From NCBI RefSeq assembly GCF_000429005.1, contig NZ_AUBA01000004.1, positions 195,142 to 259,141 on the forward strand: 64,000 nt of DNA, read 5' to 3'. Shown here piece after piece: positions 8,882 through 18,037 of this stretch. Every line of letters begins with the position of its first letter. Within the stretch, counting starts at the first letter, position 1. The position numbers and the translations under genes were made by a program. The notes under the pieces are model-generated. The model made no database searches. It saw only the letters and a list, made by a program, of their open reading frames with translations, and was not told the DNA's origin. This DNA is from Novosphingobium acidiphilum DSM 19966. Lineage in GTDB: Bacteria > Pseudomonadota > Alphaproteobacteria > Sphingomonadales > Sphingomonadaceae.

Positions 8882-11005
8882 TCAGGCGGTGTGCAACGCC
8901 TTTTGCAGTGGCAGCGAACGCACCCGCTTGCCCGTGGCGGCAAACACCGCATTGGCCAGCGCGGGGAAGATGACCGCGTTGGGCGGTTCGCCCATGCCGC
9001 CGGGCTTTTCGTGGTTTTCCACGATCGACGTCTCGATCTTCGGCGCCTCGTTCATGCGCAACACGCGATAGTCGTGGAAATTCGACTGTTCGACACGGCC
9101 ATTGGCAATCGTCACTTCGCCGTATAGCGCAGCCGAAGTGCCAAAGATCACCCCGCTGTCGATTTGCGCTGCAACCCCCGAATGGTTGATCACCTGCCCG
9201 CAATCGACCGCCACGGTAACCTTTTTGACCACGATCTGGTTGTCCTTGTCGACCGTGACTTCGGCCACCGCCGCCATATAGGTTTCCCACAAGTGGATCA
9301 CCGCCACGCCGCGACCGATGCCGGGCGCGGGCTTGTCATCCCATCCCGACAACGCATGCGCGATTTCCAGAACGTGGCGCGCGCGCGGGTCCTCGATATG
9401 CGCCAGACGGAACGCGATCGGATCCTGGCCGACCTGGTGCGCCAGCTCGTCGATCGCCGATTCCATCACGAATGCGCTGCGCAACGGCCCCACGCCGCGC
9501 CACCAGCTGGTCGGCACCATGCTTTCCTGCTGCTGGAACGTTACCTTGCGCGCGGTGGCGGGATAGATCGGCGTGATCGCGCCTTCGACGGCATCGTCAT
9601 CGACACCCTTGAACGCGGCGCCCATCAGCCGCGCATAGATCGACGATCCGGCAATCTTGTGTTCCCAGGCCGCAATCTTGCCATCGGCGCCCAACGCGAT
9701 ATCGATGCGATCGGCATAGGCGGGGCGATACCAGTCGTGCGCCGTGTCTTCCTCGCGCGACCAGATCAGCTTGACCGGAAACGGCACCTGCCTGGCCAGA
9801 TCGATGCACCGTTCGATCATGTCGGTTTCCAGGCGCCGGCCAAAGCCGCCCCCCATCAACCGGTTGTGCACCGTGACTTTGTCCAGCGTCAGGCCCAGCC
9901 GTGCCGCCGCCGCCTTGCGCGCGTCGGACGGGACTTGTGTGCCGGTCCAGATTTCGCATTGCCCGTCATGGACATGCGCCACGCAATTGGCCGGTTCCAT
10001 TGTGGCATGGGCCAGAAACGGCTGGGTATAGGTCGCGACAAACCGATGCGCGGCGCCTTTGCGTGCCGCATCCAGATCGCCCGAGGTTGCGGCAACAACG
10101 CCCGGCTTGTCGAGTGCAGCGGCCACCGCACCGACGATCGCGGCGGTCTGGGTGCCGTTCAACGCCGCATCGGCCGTCCACTGCGGCTTGGCCGCGGTCA
10201 TGCCCTGCCGTGCCGACCAGGTGTTGTCGGCCACGATATACACCACATCCGCACCGCGGATCACGCCCGACACCCCGGGCACCGCGCGCGCGGCGGCTTC
10301 ATCCACGCCTGCCAGTTTGCCACCGAACACCGGCGACACCGCGATCGCCGCATATCTCATACCCGGCAGCACGACATCGATGCCGTATTCTGCCGTGCCG
10401 CGCGCCTTGGCATCGCCATCCAGCCGGCGCTGCGATTTGCCGATCACGCGATAGGCCGTGGCCGGACGCACGGGTGCCTCGGTCGGCAGCGGCGCCGCTG
10501 CTGCGGCCGCGACAAGCGCTGCATAAGGCAACACTTTGCCGCTGGGCTTGTGCACGACCGCACCGTTTTGCGCATCGCATTCGCCTGCCGCCACGCCCCA
10601 CTGCCTTGCCGCTGCATTGACCAGCGCGGCGCGCGCCTTGGCCCCGGCTTCGCGCAGCGGTTGCCAGACCTCGCGCACCGATGTCGATCCGCCGGTGCCC
10701 TGGTCGATCGGCGCAAAGCGCGCCGCATCGCCATCGGGCAGCGTGACCTTGATGGCTTCGGGTTTTACCGCCAGTTCTTCGGCGGCGATCATCGTGATCG
10801 TGGTCAGGATGCCCTGGCCCATTTCGGTCTTGGGCAGCGCCAGCGTCACCTGCCCCGCGGCATCGACCGCCAGCCAGGCGTTGGCAGCCAGCGACGGCGT
10901 GGTGGCGGCGCGGCTGCGCCCGTTGCCCATCGCAACGGGCACGACCAGCGCGCCGGTCACAACCCCTGTGGCCAACAGGACATCACGGCGTGTGGCGCGG
11001 CTCAT
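8882..11005 (-). CDS. iorB: Molybdopterin subunit, isoquinoline 1-oxidoreductase beta-like
   Basis: A 707-residue large subunit of the xanthine oxidase superfamily. The N-terminus has a twin-arginine signal (TRRDVLLATGVVTGALVVP), so the folded cofactor-loaded enzyme is probably exported. Characteristic segments include MGQGILTTITMIAAEEL, GGFGRRLETDMIE and GPLRSAFVMESAIDELA. The partner iron-sulfur subunit overlaps by four bases (ATGA). No FAD subunit is present, as in IorAB-type aldehyde and N-heterocycle hydroxylases, where electrons go to a cytochrome or membrane acceptor. The substrate is unknown. Confidence 0.88.
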   Translation of the reverse strand: MSRATRRDVLLATGVVTGALVVPVAMGNGRSRAATTPSLAANAWLAVDAAGQVTLALPKTEMGQGILTTITMIAAEELAVKPEAIKVTLPDGDAARFAPIDQGTGGSTSVREVWQPLREAGAKARAALVNAAARQWGVAAGECDAQNGAVVHKPSGKVLPYAALVAAAAAAPLPTEAPVRPATAYRVIGKSQRRLDGDAKARGTAEYGIDVVLPGMRYAAIAVSPVFGGKLAGVDEAAARAVPGVSGVIRGADVVYIVADNTWSARQGMTAAKPQWTADAALNGTQTAAIVGAVAAALDKPGVVAATSGDLDAARKGAAHRFVATYTQPFLAHATMEPANCVAHVHDGQCEIWTGTQVPSDARKAAAARLGLTLDKVTVHNRLMGGGFGRRLETDMIERCIDLARQVPFPVKLIWSREEDTAHDWYRPAYADRIDIALGADGKIAAWEHKIAGSSIYARLMGAAFKGVDDDAVEGAITPIYPATARKVTFQQQESMVPTSWWRGVGPLRSAFVMESAIDELAHQVGQDPIAFRLAHIEDPRARHVLEIAHALSGWDDKPAPGIGRGVAVIHLWETYMAAVAEVTVDKDNQIVVKKVTVAVDCGQVINHSGVAAQIDSGVIFGTSAALYGEVTIANGRVEQSNFHDYRVLRMNEAPKIETSIVENHEKPGGMGEPPNAVIFPALANAVFAATGKRVRSLPLQKALHTA

Positions 11006-11475
11006 GCTTTGTCTCCCGCATGGATTTCAGCGGCGCGCTTGATCGCCGAACGGATCCGCGGATAGGTTCCACAACGACAGATGTTGCCGCTCATCCCTGC
11101 ATCGATCGCGGCATCGTCGGGCCGCGGATTGTCGCGCAGCAACGACGCCGCCGCGACAATCTGGCCCGGCTGGCAATAGCCGCATTGCACCACATCGCCT
11201 TCGTTCCAGGCGGCGACCAGCGCCTTGCCCAATGGCTGTTCGGTCAGGCCCTCGATGGTGGTGATGGTCTTGCCCACCGCATCGCCCGCGGGCGTCTGGC
11301 ACCCGAACACGCGCACGCCGTCGACCAGCACACTGCATGCCCCGCACAGGCCTGCCGCACAGCCAAATTTGGTGCCGGGCAGATGCGCGATATCGCGCAG
11401 CAGCCACAACAGCGGCATTTCGGGCGAGGCGTCAAAGTCGCGCCGCTTACCGTTGATCGTCAAAGTAACAGCCAT
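11002..11475 (-). CDS. iorA: (2Fe-2S) subunit, isoquinoline 1-oxidoreductase alpha-like
   Basis: A 157-residue protein with the two iron-sulfur clusters of the xanthine oxidase superfamily. A plant-ferredoxin-type cluster is bound by GCAAGLCGACSV plus a later Cys (FGCQTP), and the helical second domain has CGYCQPGQ and NICRCGTYPRI. It feeds electrons from the molybdenum subunit encoded just downstream. It lacks its own signal and is presumably carried out by the Tat signal of the large subunit. The start at 11475 follows GGGGAAG. Confidence 0.9.
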   Translation of the reverse strand: MAVTLTINGKRRDFDASPEMPLLWLLRDIAHLPGTKFGCAAGLCGACSVLVDGVRVFGCQTPAGDAVGKTITTIEGLTEQPLGKALVAAWNEGDVVQCGYCQPGQIVAAASLLRDNPRPDDAAIDAGMSGNICRCGTYPRIRSAIKRAAEIHAGDKA

Positions 11476-11645
11476 GATCTTCCCCAGGGTGGACCTTTTG
11501 ACCAGCAGAAGGCCGCAGCCCACCGCCCATGTCAAGCACCCTGCAGGGGCACGGGCACGCAGGAATGCGGTTGCACTGGCGTCGGCCGCCGGTATGACAG
11601 GTTTTCCGCTTTGATCACAGTTCGTAAATCGGAGTTTTTGCGCAG

Positions 11646-12371
11646 ATGGGCCGTCCCCTGCTCGGCATTGTTGCGTGCACGCGCAATCATGAGGACGAGA
11701 CCATTCACCGCGTGATTGACCGGTATCTGCGTGCGCCGGCGCAAACCATGGCCGTCGATGTCGTGCTGATCCCGGCGCTGGGTGCGCTTGCCGACAGCCG
11801 CAATCTGGCCGCGCGGATCGACGGCCTGCTGCTGACCGGCAGCACATCCAACCTCGAAAGCTGGCGCTATGGCGGCGCGGGCGACCACGGCCCCTTCGAT
11901 CCCGCGCGCGATGCCACCAGCCTGATGCTGGCGCAGGCCATGCTCGATGCCGGCAAACCGGTGTTCGGCATCTGCCGCGGGTTCCAGGAATTGAACGTGC
12001 TGTTCGGCGGCACGCTGCAGCACCTGCCACCGGCCCGGCAGGCGCTGCACCACGCACCGGCGGGCGTTTCGATCCCGGCCATGTTCGCGCATGGCCACAC
12101 CGTCACCCCGGTGCCGGGCGGCATGCTGGCCCAGGCACTCGGCACGGCACCGATCACGGTCAATTCGGTGCATTTTCAGGCGATCGACACGCTGGGGACT
12201 GGCCTTGTGGCGCAAGCCCACGCCCCCGACGGACTGGTCGAGGCGTTTTCTGCGCAAGTCGGCCCCGCGCAAGTGCTGGGCGTGCAATGGCACCCCGAAT
12301 GGGACGCCGGGCACAACCCGCAATCGCGCTGGTTCTTTGATGCTTTGGGCCGTGCCATGGGCGCGTCATGA
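11646..12371 (+). CDS. puuD: Gamma-glutamyl-gamma-aminobutyrate hydrolase
   Basis: A 241-residue class I glutamine-amidotransferase-like hydrolase. The nucleophile is the cysteine in FGICRGFQELNV and the His-Glu of the triad is in LGVQWHPEWDA. PuuD releases GABA and glutamate from gamma-glutamyl-GABA, the last step of the Puu putrescine pathway. It is the first gene of a tightly packed run with the polyamine importer and PuuB/PuuA-like enzymes; its stop overlaps the next start (ATGA). This context makes the assignment firm. Confidence 0.88.
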   Translation: MGRPLLGIVACTRNHEDETIHRVIDRYLRAPAQTMAVDVVLIPALGALADSRNLAARIDGLLLTGSTSNLESWRYGGAGDHGPFDPARDATSLMLAQAMLDAGKPVFGICRGFQELNVLFGGTLQHLPPARQALHHAPAGVSIPAMFAHGHTVTPVPGGMLAQALGTAPITVNSVHFQAIDTLGTGLVAQAHAPDGLVEAFSAQVGPAQVLGVQWHPEWDAGHNPQSRWFFDALGRAMGAS

Positions 12372-13228
12372 CGCGCATTACCGGGGGCAGCCGCGCCGCG
12401 TTCTGGGCGCTGTTCGCCGCACCGGCGGTGTGGATGACCGCGTTTTTCGTGGTGCCGCTGTCGGTGATCTGGGCCTACAGCTTTGGCCGCACGCTGGGGC
12501 TGACCCAGGTGGACGTGACCGGCACGCTGGCCAATTATGCGCGCGTGTTCGATCCGGTTTACCTGTGGATCTTTGCCAAGTCGCTGGTCTTTGCCGGTGC
12601 CACGACCGCGATCTGCCTGGTGATCGGATTTCCTTATGCACTGGTCATGACCTTTGCGTCGAACCGCGCCAAGATCGGCCTGCTGCTGGCGATCATGCTG
12701 CCGTTCTGGACCAACCTGCTGGTGCGCACCTATGCGCTGATGGCGGTAATGCGCACCGAGGGGTGGATCAACGATGGCTTGGGCGCGGTCGGCCTGGGGC
12801 CGTTCGAAATGCTGCACACCAATTTCGCGGTCATCACGGGGCTGGTCTATGTCCACCTGCCGTTTATCGTCCTGCCGCTGTTTTCCACTTTGGACCGGCT
12901 CGATCGTTCGCTGATCGAGGCCAGCCTTGATCTGGGCGCGGGCCACTTGCGCACCATTTTCCAGGTGGTGATCCCGATTGTGTGGCCCGGTATCCTGTCG
13001 GCCTTGCTGTTGTGCTTCATTCCCGCGCTGGGATCATACCTGACGCCTGATCTGCTGGGCGGGACTGACAGCCAGATGATCGCCAGCGTGATCGAGCGCC
13101 AGTTCAAGCGCGCCAACGACTGGCCGTTCGGCGCGGCCCTGTCGTTCATGCTGATGTACCTGACGCTGGCCGCGATGGCCTGGCGCGCGCTGGCTGAACG
13201 CCGCGCCGTGCTGCGCAAGGCGCGCTGA
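12368..13228 (+). CDS. potB: Polyamine ABC transporter permease, PotB type
   Basis: A 286-residue inner-membrane protein with about six hydrophobic segments. The EAA loop, SLIEASLDLGAGHLRTIFQV, is the contact site for the ATPase. FWTNLLVRTYALMAVM is typical of PotB/PotH. It overlaps puuD by four bases and the next permease by one base, so the three transport genes are translationally coupled. It probably imports putrescine or spermidine. Confidence 0.88.
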   Translation: MTRITGGSRAAFWALFAAPAVWMTAFFVVPLSVIWAYSFGRTLGLTQVDVTGTLANYARVFDPVYLWIFAKSLVFAGATTAICLVIGFPYALVMTFASNRAKIGLLLAIMLPFWTNLLVRTYALMAVMRTEGWINDGLGAVGLGPFEMLHTNFAVITGLVYVHLPFIVLPLFSTLDRLDRSLIEASLDLGAGHLRTIFQVVIPIVWPGILSALLLCFIPALGSYLTPDLLGGTDSQMIASVIERQFKRANDWPFGAALSFMLMYLTLAAMAWRALAERRAVLRKAR

Positions 13229-14070
13229 TGGGCAGGCGTCGCGCACCGGGCCCGCTCGACTATGCCCGACGCTGGCCGCTGCGGCTGTGGGTCGCGGGCG
13301 TCATGCTGTTCCTCTACCTGCCGCTGGCCAGCCTGATCGCGTTCAGCTTCAACGATTCCAGACGCACCATCCGCTGGCAAGGGTTCACGTTTGGCTGGTA
13401 CGGTCGCCTGGCCAGCGATGATGCGCTGATCGCAGCCTTTGCCAATTCGCTGACCATAGCGGCGATGTCGACCGTGGTCAGCGTGGTGCTGGGCGCGATG
13501 GCGGCGGTTGCGCTGTGGCGGTTCCGCTTTCCCGGCCGCAGCGCGTTCGACGGGGTGATCACGCTGCCGATCGTGGTGCCCGAAATCTGCATGGGCGTCG
13601 CGATGCTGGTGTTTTTCGGCACCATCGCGCCGTGGCCGCGCGATCTGGCCTGGCCGTTCGATCTGGGCGCCATCGCGATTGCGCATATCACCTTCAGTTT
13701 TCCCTTTGTCACCGTGGTCGTGCGCGCGCGGCTCGCCTCGTTCAACCGCGAGATGGAAGAGGCCGCGCGCGATCTGGGCGCCAGCGAATTGCGCGCCCTG
13801 TGGGACGTGGTCTTGCCGCATATGCGCCCGGCGCTGATTTCGGGCGCCTTGCTGGCGTTCACGCTCAGCCTTGACGATTTTGTCATCACCTTCTTCACCG
13901 CAGGGCCCAACACCGTCACGTTTCCGGTCAAGATCTATTCGATGGTGCGATTTTCGGTCACGCCCGAGGTCAATGCCGCCTCGACCGTGCTGATGGCGAT
14001 CACTGTCATCCTGACCTTGATCGGGATGACGCTTCAGGGCACCGATATTGCCAAGACAGAAGGCGCCTGA
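13228..14070 (+). CDS. potC: Polyamine ABC transporter permease, PotC type
   Basis: A 280-residue membrane permease, partner of the preceding one. The EAA loop is REMEEAARDLGASELRALWD, followed by SLDDFVITFFTAGP, a segment shared by PotC/PotI proteins. The start overlaps the potB stop by one base (TGATG) and the stop overlaps the ATPase start the same way. The two permeases form the heterodimeric membrane channel. Confidence 0.88.
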   Translation: MGRRRAPGPLDYARRWPLRLWVAGVMLFLYLPLASLIAFSFNDSRRTIRWQGFTFGWYGRLASDDALIAAFANSLTIAAMSTVVSVVLGAMAAVALWRFRFPGRSAFDGVITLPIVVPEICMGVAMLVFFGTIAPWPRDLAWPFDLGAIAIAHITFSFPFVTVVVRARLASFNREMEEAARDLGASELRALWDVVLPHMRPALISGALLAFTLSLDDFVITFFTAGPNTVTFPVKIYSMVRFSVTPEVNAASTVLMAITVILTLIGMTLQGTDIAKTEGA

Positions 14071-15155
14071 TGCTGATCCGGTTTGAAAACGTTACCAAAC
14101 GCTTTGGCCGCTTTGCCGCGGTCGACAATGTCAGCCTGGACATTGCCGCGGGCGAATTCTTTGCGCTGCTCGGCCCGTCGGGCTGCGGCAAGACCACGCT
14201 GCTGCGCATGTTGGCAGGCCTGGAACCCTTGAGCGAAGGGCGCATCCTGATCGACGGCATCGATATGGCGGGCACGCCCCCCAACCGTCGCCCGGTCAAC
14301 ATGGTGTTCCAGTCTTATGCCGTGTTTCCGCATATGACCGTGGCCGACAATGTCGCCTATGGGTTGAAGATCGACAAAGTGCCCCGTGCGCAGCGCGAAA
14401 CGCGCGTGGCCGAGGCGCTGGATCTGGTCAAACTGGGTGATTTCGCGCAGCGCCGCCCCGATCAATTGTCGGGCGGGCAGCGGCAGCGCGTGGCCCTGGC
14501 CCGTGCGCTGGTCAAACGGCCCAAAGTGCTGCTGCTCGACGAACCGCTGTCGGCGCTCGATGCCAAATTGCGCGATGCGATGCGCGGCGAACTTGCCGCG
14601 ATCCAGCGCGAGGTCGGCGTGACATTCGTGATGGTCACGCATGACCAGGACGAGGCGCTGGCCATGGCCAGCCGCTGCGCGCTGATGAACCTGGGCAAAT
14701 TGCAGCAGGTGGCAAGCCCCGGCGATCTCTACGAACACCCGGCCAACCGTTTCGTGGCCGACTTCATCGGCTCGATCAATCTGTTCGAAGGCACATTGGC
14801 GCCGGACAACACCTTTGCCACTGCGGCGCTCGACACGCCGGTCCTGATCGAACCGGGCGCAACCGCAGGCCCGGCGTGGATCGGCATCCGGCCCGAAAAG
14901 ATCGTCATGACCCCCGCCAGCGCGCCGCGCCCCACCGGTCCTGCCGCGCGGCCCGCGGCCAATGTGACGCGCGGCACGATCGTGACCAGCGCCTATCTTG
15001 GCGCAACCACCCAGTACGACGTCCGCACCGGCAGCGGCACGCTGATCAAGGTGACCGCCCCCAATGGCACGCGCAGCACCAGCCCGGCGCTGCCCGTCGG
15101 CACCGCGGTCTGGCTGCACTGGGCACCCGATGCACCGGTGGTGCTTTACGGATAA
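14070..15155 (+). CDS. potA: Polyamine ABC transporter ATP-binding protein, PotA type
   Basis: A 361-residue ATPase. Walker A is GPSGCGKTTLL (about residues 34-44), the signature is LSGGQRQRVALARAL, Walker B is VLLLDEPLSALD, and the switch histidine is in VTHDQDEAL. The C-terminal third (after residue 240) is a TOBE domain as in PotA and other regulated importers. It energises the PotBC-type permeases encoded directly upstream. Confidence 0.9.
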   Translation: MLIRFENVTKRFGRFAAVDNVSLDIAAGEFFALLGPSGCGKTTLLRMLAGLEPLSEGRILIDGIDMAGTPPNRRPVNMVFQSYAVFPHMTVADNVAYGLKIDKVPRAQRETRVAEALDLVKLGDFAQRRPDQLSGGQRQRVALARALVKRPKVLLLDEPLSALDAKLRDAMRGELAAIQREVGVTFVMVTHDQDEALAMASRCALMNLGKLQQVASPGDLYEHPANRFVADFIGSINLFEGTLAPDNTFATAALDTPVLIEPGATAGPAWIGIRPEKIVMTPASAPRPTGPAARPAANVTRGTIVTSAYLGATTQYDVRTGSGTLIKVTAPNGTRSTSPALPVGTAVWLHWAPDAPVVLYG

Positions 15156-15207
15156 ACCCGTGGCGTCCGATTGACCGGCCCCGGCCCCGGGCGTAGACGA
15201 GACGGCA

Positions 15208-16536
15208 ATGTTGAAGTCTCGATCCATCGAGAGGGCAGGTCCGGGTGGCTGTGATATCCGCCACTTTCCACGCTCGTACTATGCCGCGACGATCGACCAA
15301 ACGATCGACGCTCCGGCGTTGCAGCACGATGCGATCACCGACCATTGCGTGATCGGTGGCGGCTTTACCGGGCTTGGCGCCGCGCTGGCGCTGGCGCGCG
15401 CAGGCCAAAGCGTCCGCCTGGTCGAAGCGGGCCCCATCGGCTGGGGCGCGTCGGGCCGCAACGGCGGCCAGGTTCATGTCGGCTGGCAACAGGATCTGCC
15501 GTGGCTCGAGCGACGGCTGGGCCACGCCGCCACATCCGCCATGTGGCAGGCGGCGCTGGCCGCGCGCGCGCATCTCGATACGCTGCTCGACCTGTGCGAT
15601 GATCGTTGCGATTACCGCCCCGGCCTGATCCATGCCGACCACCGGCCGGGCGCAGTCGCACAGACCCATGCGCATGTGGCAATGATGCGCGACACCTGGG
15701 GCTATCGCAGCCTGACCGCGCTCGATCGCGATGGCCTGCGCGCAGCAGTGGGCAGCCCCGACTATCACGGCGGCAGCATCGACATGCTGGGTGGTCATCT
15801 GCACCCGCTCAAACTGGCAATGACGATGGCGCGCGCGGCGCAGTCCGCAGGGGCGGTGATCCACGCCCACACCGCCTGCACCGCGCTGACCCGCACAACC
15901 GGCGGCTGGTGCGTGACCACCCCGCACGGCGTGATCCGTGCCGGGCGCGTGCTCGATGCCACGGGCGCCTATGCGCGCGCGCTGGTGGGCGAAACCCAGT
16001 CGCGGATCCTGCCGATCAACAATTATATCGCCACCACCGCGCCGCTCGATCCCGCGATCGCACAAGGGTTGATCGCCAATGGCGCCGCGGTTTCGGACGC
16101 GCGGTTTGTGGTCTATTATTTCCGCATGACCCCCGATCATCGCCTGCTGTTCGGCGGCGGAGAAACCTACGGCACGCGCATGCCGCGCGATCTGGCCGGC
16201 GTGGTGCGGCCGCACCTGCAACGCATCTTTCCGCAATTGGCGGGCGTTGCGATCGATCATGCCTGGGGTGGTACGCTGGCCATATCGCCCAACCGGCTGC
16301 CCTTCGTGATCGAGCCGCAACCTGGCCTCTATGCCGCCAACGGGTTTTCCGGCGTCGGTGTGGTGCTGGCGCCGTGGCTGGGCGATGCGGTGGGTCGCGC
16401 CATGGCGGGCGAGGCCAATCCGGGGTATGACCTTGTTCGGCGCCTGCCCGCGCCGCGTTTTCCCGGGGGGGTGTGGCTGCGTTGGCCGACCCAGGCCCTG
16501 GCCATGCGCTTCATGGCATTGCGCGACCGCTTCTGA
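15208..16536 (+). CDS. puuB: FAD-dependent oxidoreductase, gamma-glutamylputrescine oxidase-like
   Basis: A 442-residue DAO-type flavoprotein. The dinucleotide-binding motif is VIGGGFTGLGAALALARAG (residues about 49-67), preceded by SYYAAT, the N-terminal sequence usual in PuuB. GWGASGRNGGQVHVGW and NGFSGVGVVLAPWLGDA are the other family segments. PuuB oxidises gamma-glutamylputrescine to the aldehyde with release of ammonia and hydrogen peroxide. The stop is 3 bases before the synthetase start, supporting the pathway call. The next enzyme, an aldehyde dehydrogenase (PuuC), is not in the window. Confidence 0.86.
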   Translation: MLKSRSIERAGPGGCDIRHFPRSYYAATIDQTIDAPALQHDAITDHCVIGGGFTGLGAALALARAGQSVRLVEAGPIGWGASGRNGGQVHVGWQQDLPWLERRLGHAATSAMWQAALAARAHLDTLLDLCDDRCDYRPGLIHADHRPGAVAQTHAHVAMMRDTWGYRSLTALDRDGLRAAVGSPDYHGGSIDMLGGHLHPLKLAMTMARAAQSAGAVIHAHTACTALTRTTGGWCVTTPHGVIRAGRVLDATGAYARALVGETQSRILPINNYIATTAPLDPAIAQGLIANGAAVSDARFVVYYFRMTPDHRLLFGGGETYGTRMPRDLAGVVRPHLQRIFPQLAGVAIDHAWGGTLAISPNRLPFVIEPQPGLYAANGFSGVGVVLAPWLGDAVGRAMAGEANPGYDLVRRLPAPRFPGGVWLRWPTQALAMRFMALRDRF

Positions 16537-16539
16537 TTG

Positions 16540-17898
16540 ATGGACAAGCCCAAGATGACCGAAGTTTTTGCCGACTGGATCCGCAGCCGAGGGATCAGCG
16601 AAGTCGAATGCCTGGTGCCCGATATCAACGGGGTGGTGCGTGGCAAAGTGTTCCCCGCCGACAAGTTCATCTCGTCGGTCGGATCGATGAGCCTGCGCCT
16701 GCCTTCAAGCGTGTTTTCGGTGACGATCACCGGCAACTATGCCGATACCGATGCCGACGATTTCCTGTTTCGCGATCCCGACGTTTCGCTGCGGCCCGAT
16801 ATCCGCTCGATCTGCGTGGCGCCGGGGTTTCGCACGCCGACCGCATTTGTCGTGGCCGATGCATTGCACCGCGACGGCACGCCCTTCGAGATTGCCCCGC
16901 GCTATGTGCTGCAACGCGTGCTCGACAAATTTGCCGCGATCGGCTGGACGATCGTGGTCGCGCCAGAGCTTGAATTCTATCTGACCGAAATCAATTCCGA
17001 CCCCGATCTGCCGATCGTGCCGCCGCGCGGCCGATCGGGCCGGGCGGAAAGCTCGCCCCAGCCCTATGGCCTTGAATCGGTGACCGAGTTTGAAGACATC
17101 ATCGAGGAAATCTACGACAATTCGGAAATCGCCTCGCTGCAACTCGATACCATGATCCACGAAAGCGGCACCGCGCAGCTGGAAATCAATTTCAACCATG
17201 GCGAGCCGATCGCGCTGTGCGATCAGGTCACGATCTTCAAACGCATCGTGCGCCAGGTCGCGCTCAAACATGGCGTCTATGCCACTTTCATGGCCAAGCC
17301 GATGGAAACCCAGCCGGGCAGTGCCATGCACCTGCACATTTCGGCAGAGGATGCCGATGGCCGCAACCTGTTCGGGACAGAGGCCGGGATCACCCAGGAA
17401 TTCCGCCATTTTGTGGGCGGCCTGCAACGTTATCTGCCCGAAATCGCACCGTTGTTTGCGCCCAATGTCAATTCGTTCCGCCGCATGCGCCCCGCACACA
17501 GCGCGCCGATCAATGTGCAATGGGGGCACGACAACCGCAGCTGCGGACTGCGCATTCCGACCTCTGCGCCGCAGAACACCCGCATCGAAAACCGACTGCC
17601 CGGTGCCGATGCCAATCCCTATATCGCCATCGCCGCCAGCCTGGCCGCAGGTTTCCTGGGCCTGCGCGACCGGATCGAGCCAATGCCATTGATGACGCAC
17701 AACGCCTATCTCGAAGAACGCACCTTGCCGCGCACGCTCGATGGCGCGCTCAAGCAGATGATGGCGTGCGAACCCGTGGCCGAACTTTTGGGCGAAGGGT
17801 TCATCCGTGCGTTTTACGAGATCAAGCTGAACGAACTGTCGGCCTATGATGAAGTGATCAGCTCGTGGGAACGCGACCACTTGCTGCTCAAGGCCTAG
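16540..17898 (+). CDS. puuA: Glutamine synthetase family protein, gamma-glutamylputrescine synthetase
   Basis: A 452-residue enzyme of the glutamine synthetase fold. ELEFYL and AQLEINFNHG hold metal-binding glutamates, GSAMHLHIS the catalytic-site histidines, and NSFRRMRPAHSAPINVQWG with NRSCGLRIP the nucleotide and substrate segment. PuuA ligates glutamate to putrescine using ATP. A TTG lies directly before the ATG at 16540; I prefer the ATG. It sits between the oxidase and the binding-protein gene. Confidence 0.87.
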   Translation: MDKPKMTEVFADWIRSRGISEVECLVPDINGVVRGKVFPADKFISSVGSMSLRLPSSVFSVTITGNYADTDADDFLFRDPDVSLRPDIRSICVAPGFRTPTAFVVADALHRDGTPFEIAPRYVLQRVLDKFAAIGWTIVVAPELEFYLTEINSDPDLPIVPPRGRSGRAESSPQPYGLESVTEFEDIIEEIYDNSEIASLQLDTMIHESGTAQLEINFNHGEPIALCDQVTIFKRIVRQVALKHGVYATFMAKPMETQPGSAMHLHISAEDADGRNLFGTEAGITQEFRHFVGGLQRYLPEIAPLFAPNVNSFRRMRPAHSAPINVQWGHDNRSCGLRIPTSAPQNTRIENRLPGADANPYIAIAASLAAGFLGLRDRIEPMPLMTHNAYLEERTLPRTLDGALKQMMACEPVAELLGEGFIRAFYEIKLNELSAYDEVISSWERDHLLLKA

Positions 17899-17903
17899 GC
17901 GGC

Positions 17904-17968
17904 GTCGACGAATTCCGCAGCGCCGCAGGGGCCGGACCAAAAGCCGTGGTGCTGCGGAATTTGTCCAC
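17904..17968 (+). promoter_or_regulatory. Intergenic stem-loop between puuA and the binding-protein gene
   Basis: Two 18-base arms (17904-17921 and 17951-17968) pair with two mismatches around a 29-base loop. It begins 5 bases after the puuA stop. No T tract follows and the binding-protein gene begins 70 bases later. It could be a partial terminator or an RNA-processing and stabilising hairpin that raises binding-protein expression relative to the enzymes, as is common for periplasmic binding proteins. Confidence 0.6.
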
Positions 17969-18037
17969 GCGGCGCAGGTGTGCTTTTACGGGGTGCCCGG
18001 CGATTCTGCCGCGCCCCGATCAAGGAACACCGACCCG

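Noticed and set aside
9164..11065. Long open frame on the plus strand over the molybdenum enzyme genes
   Set aside because: Antisense to iorB/iorA-like genes with strong motifs; it contains no recognisable domain.
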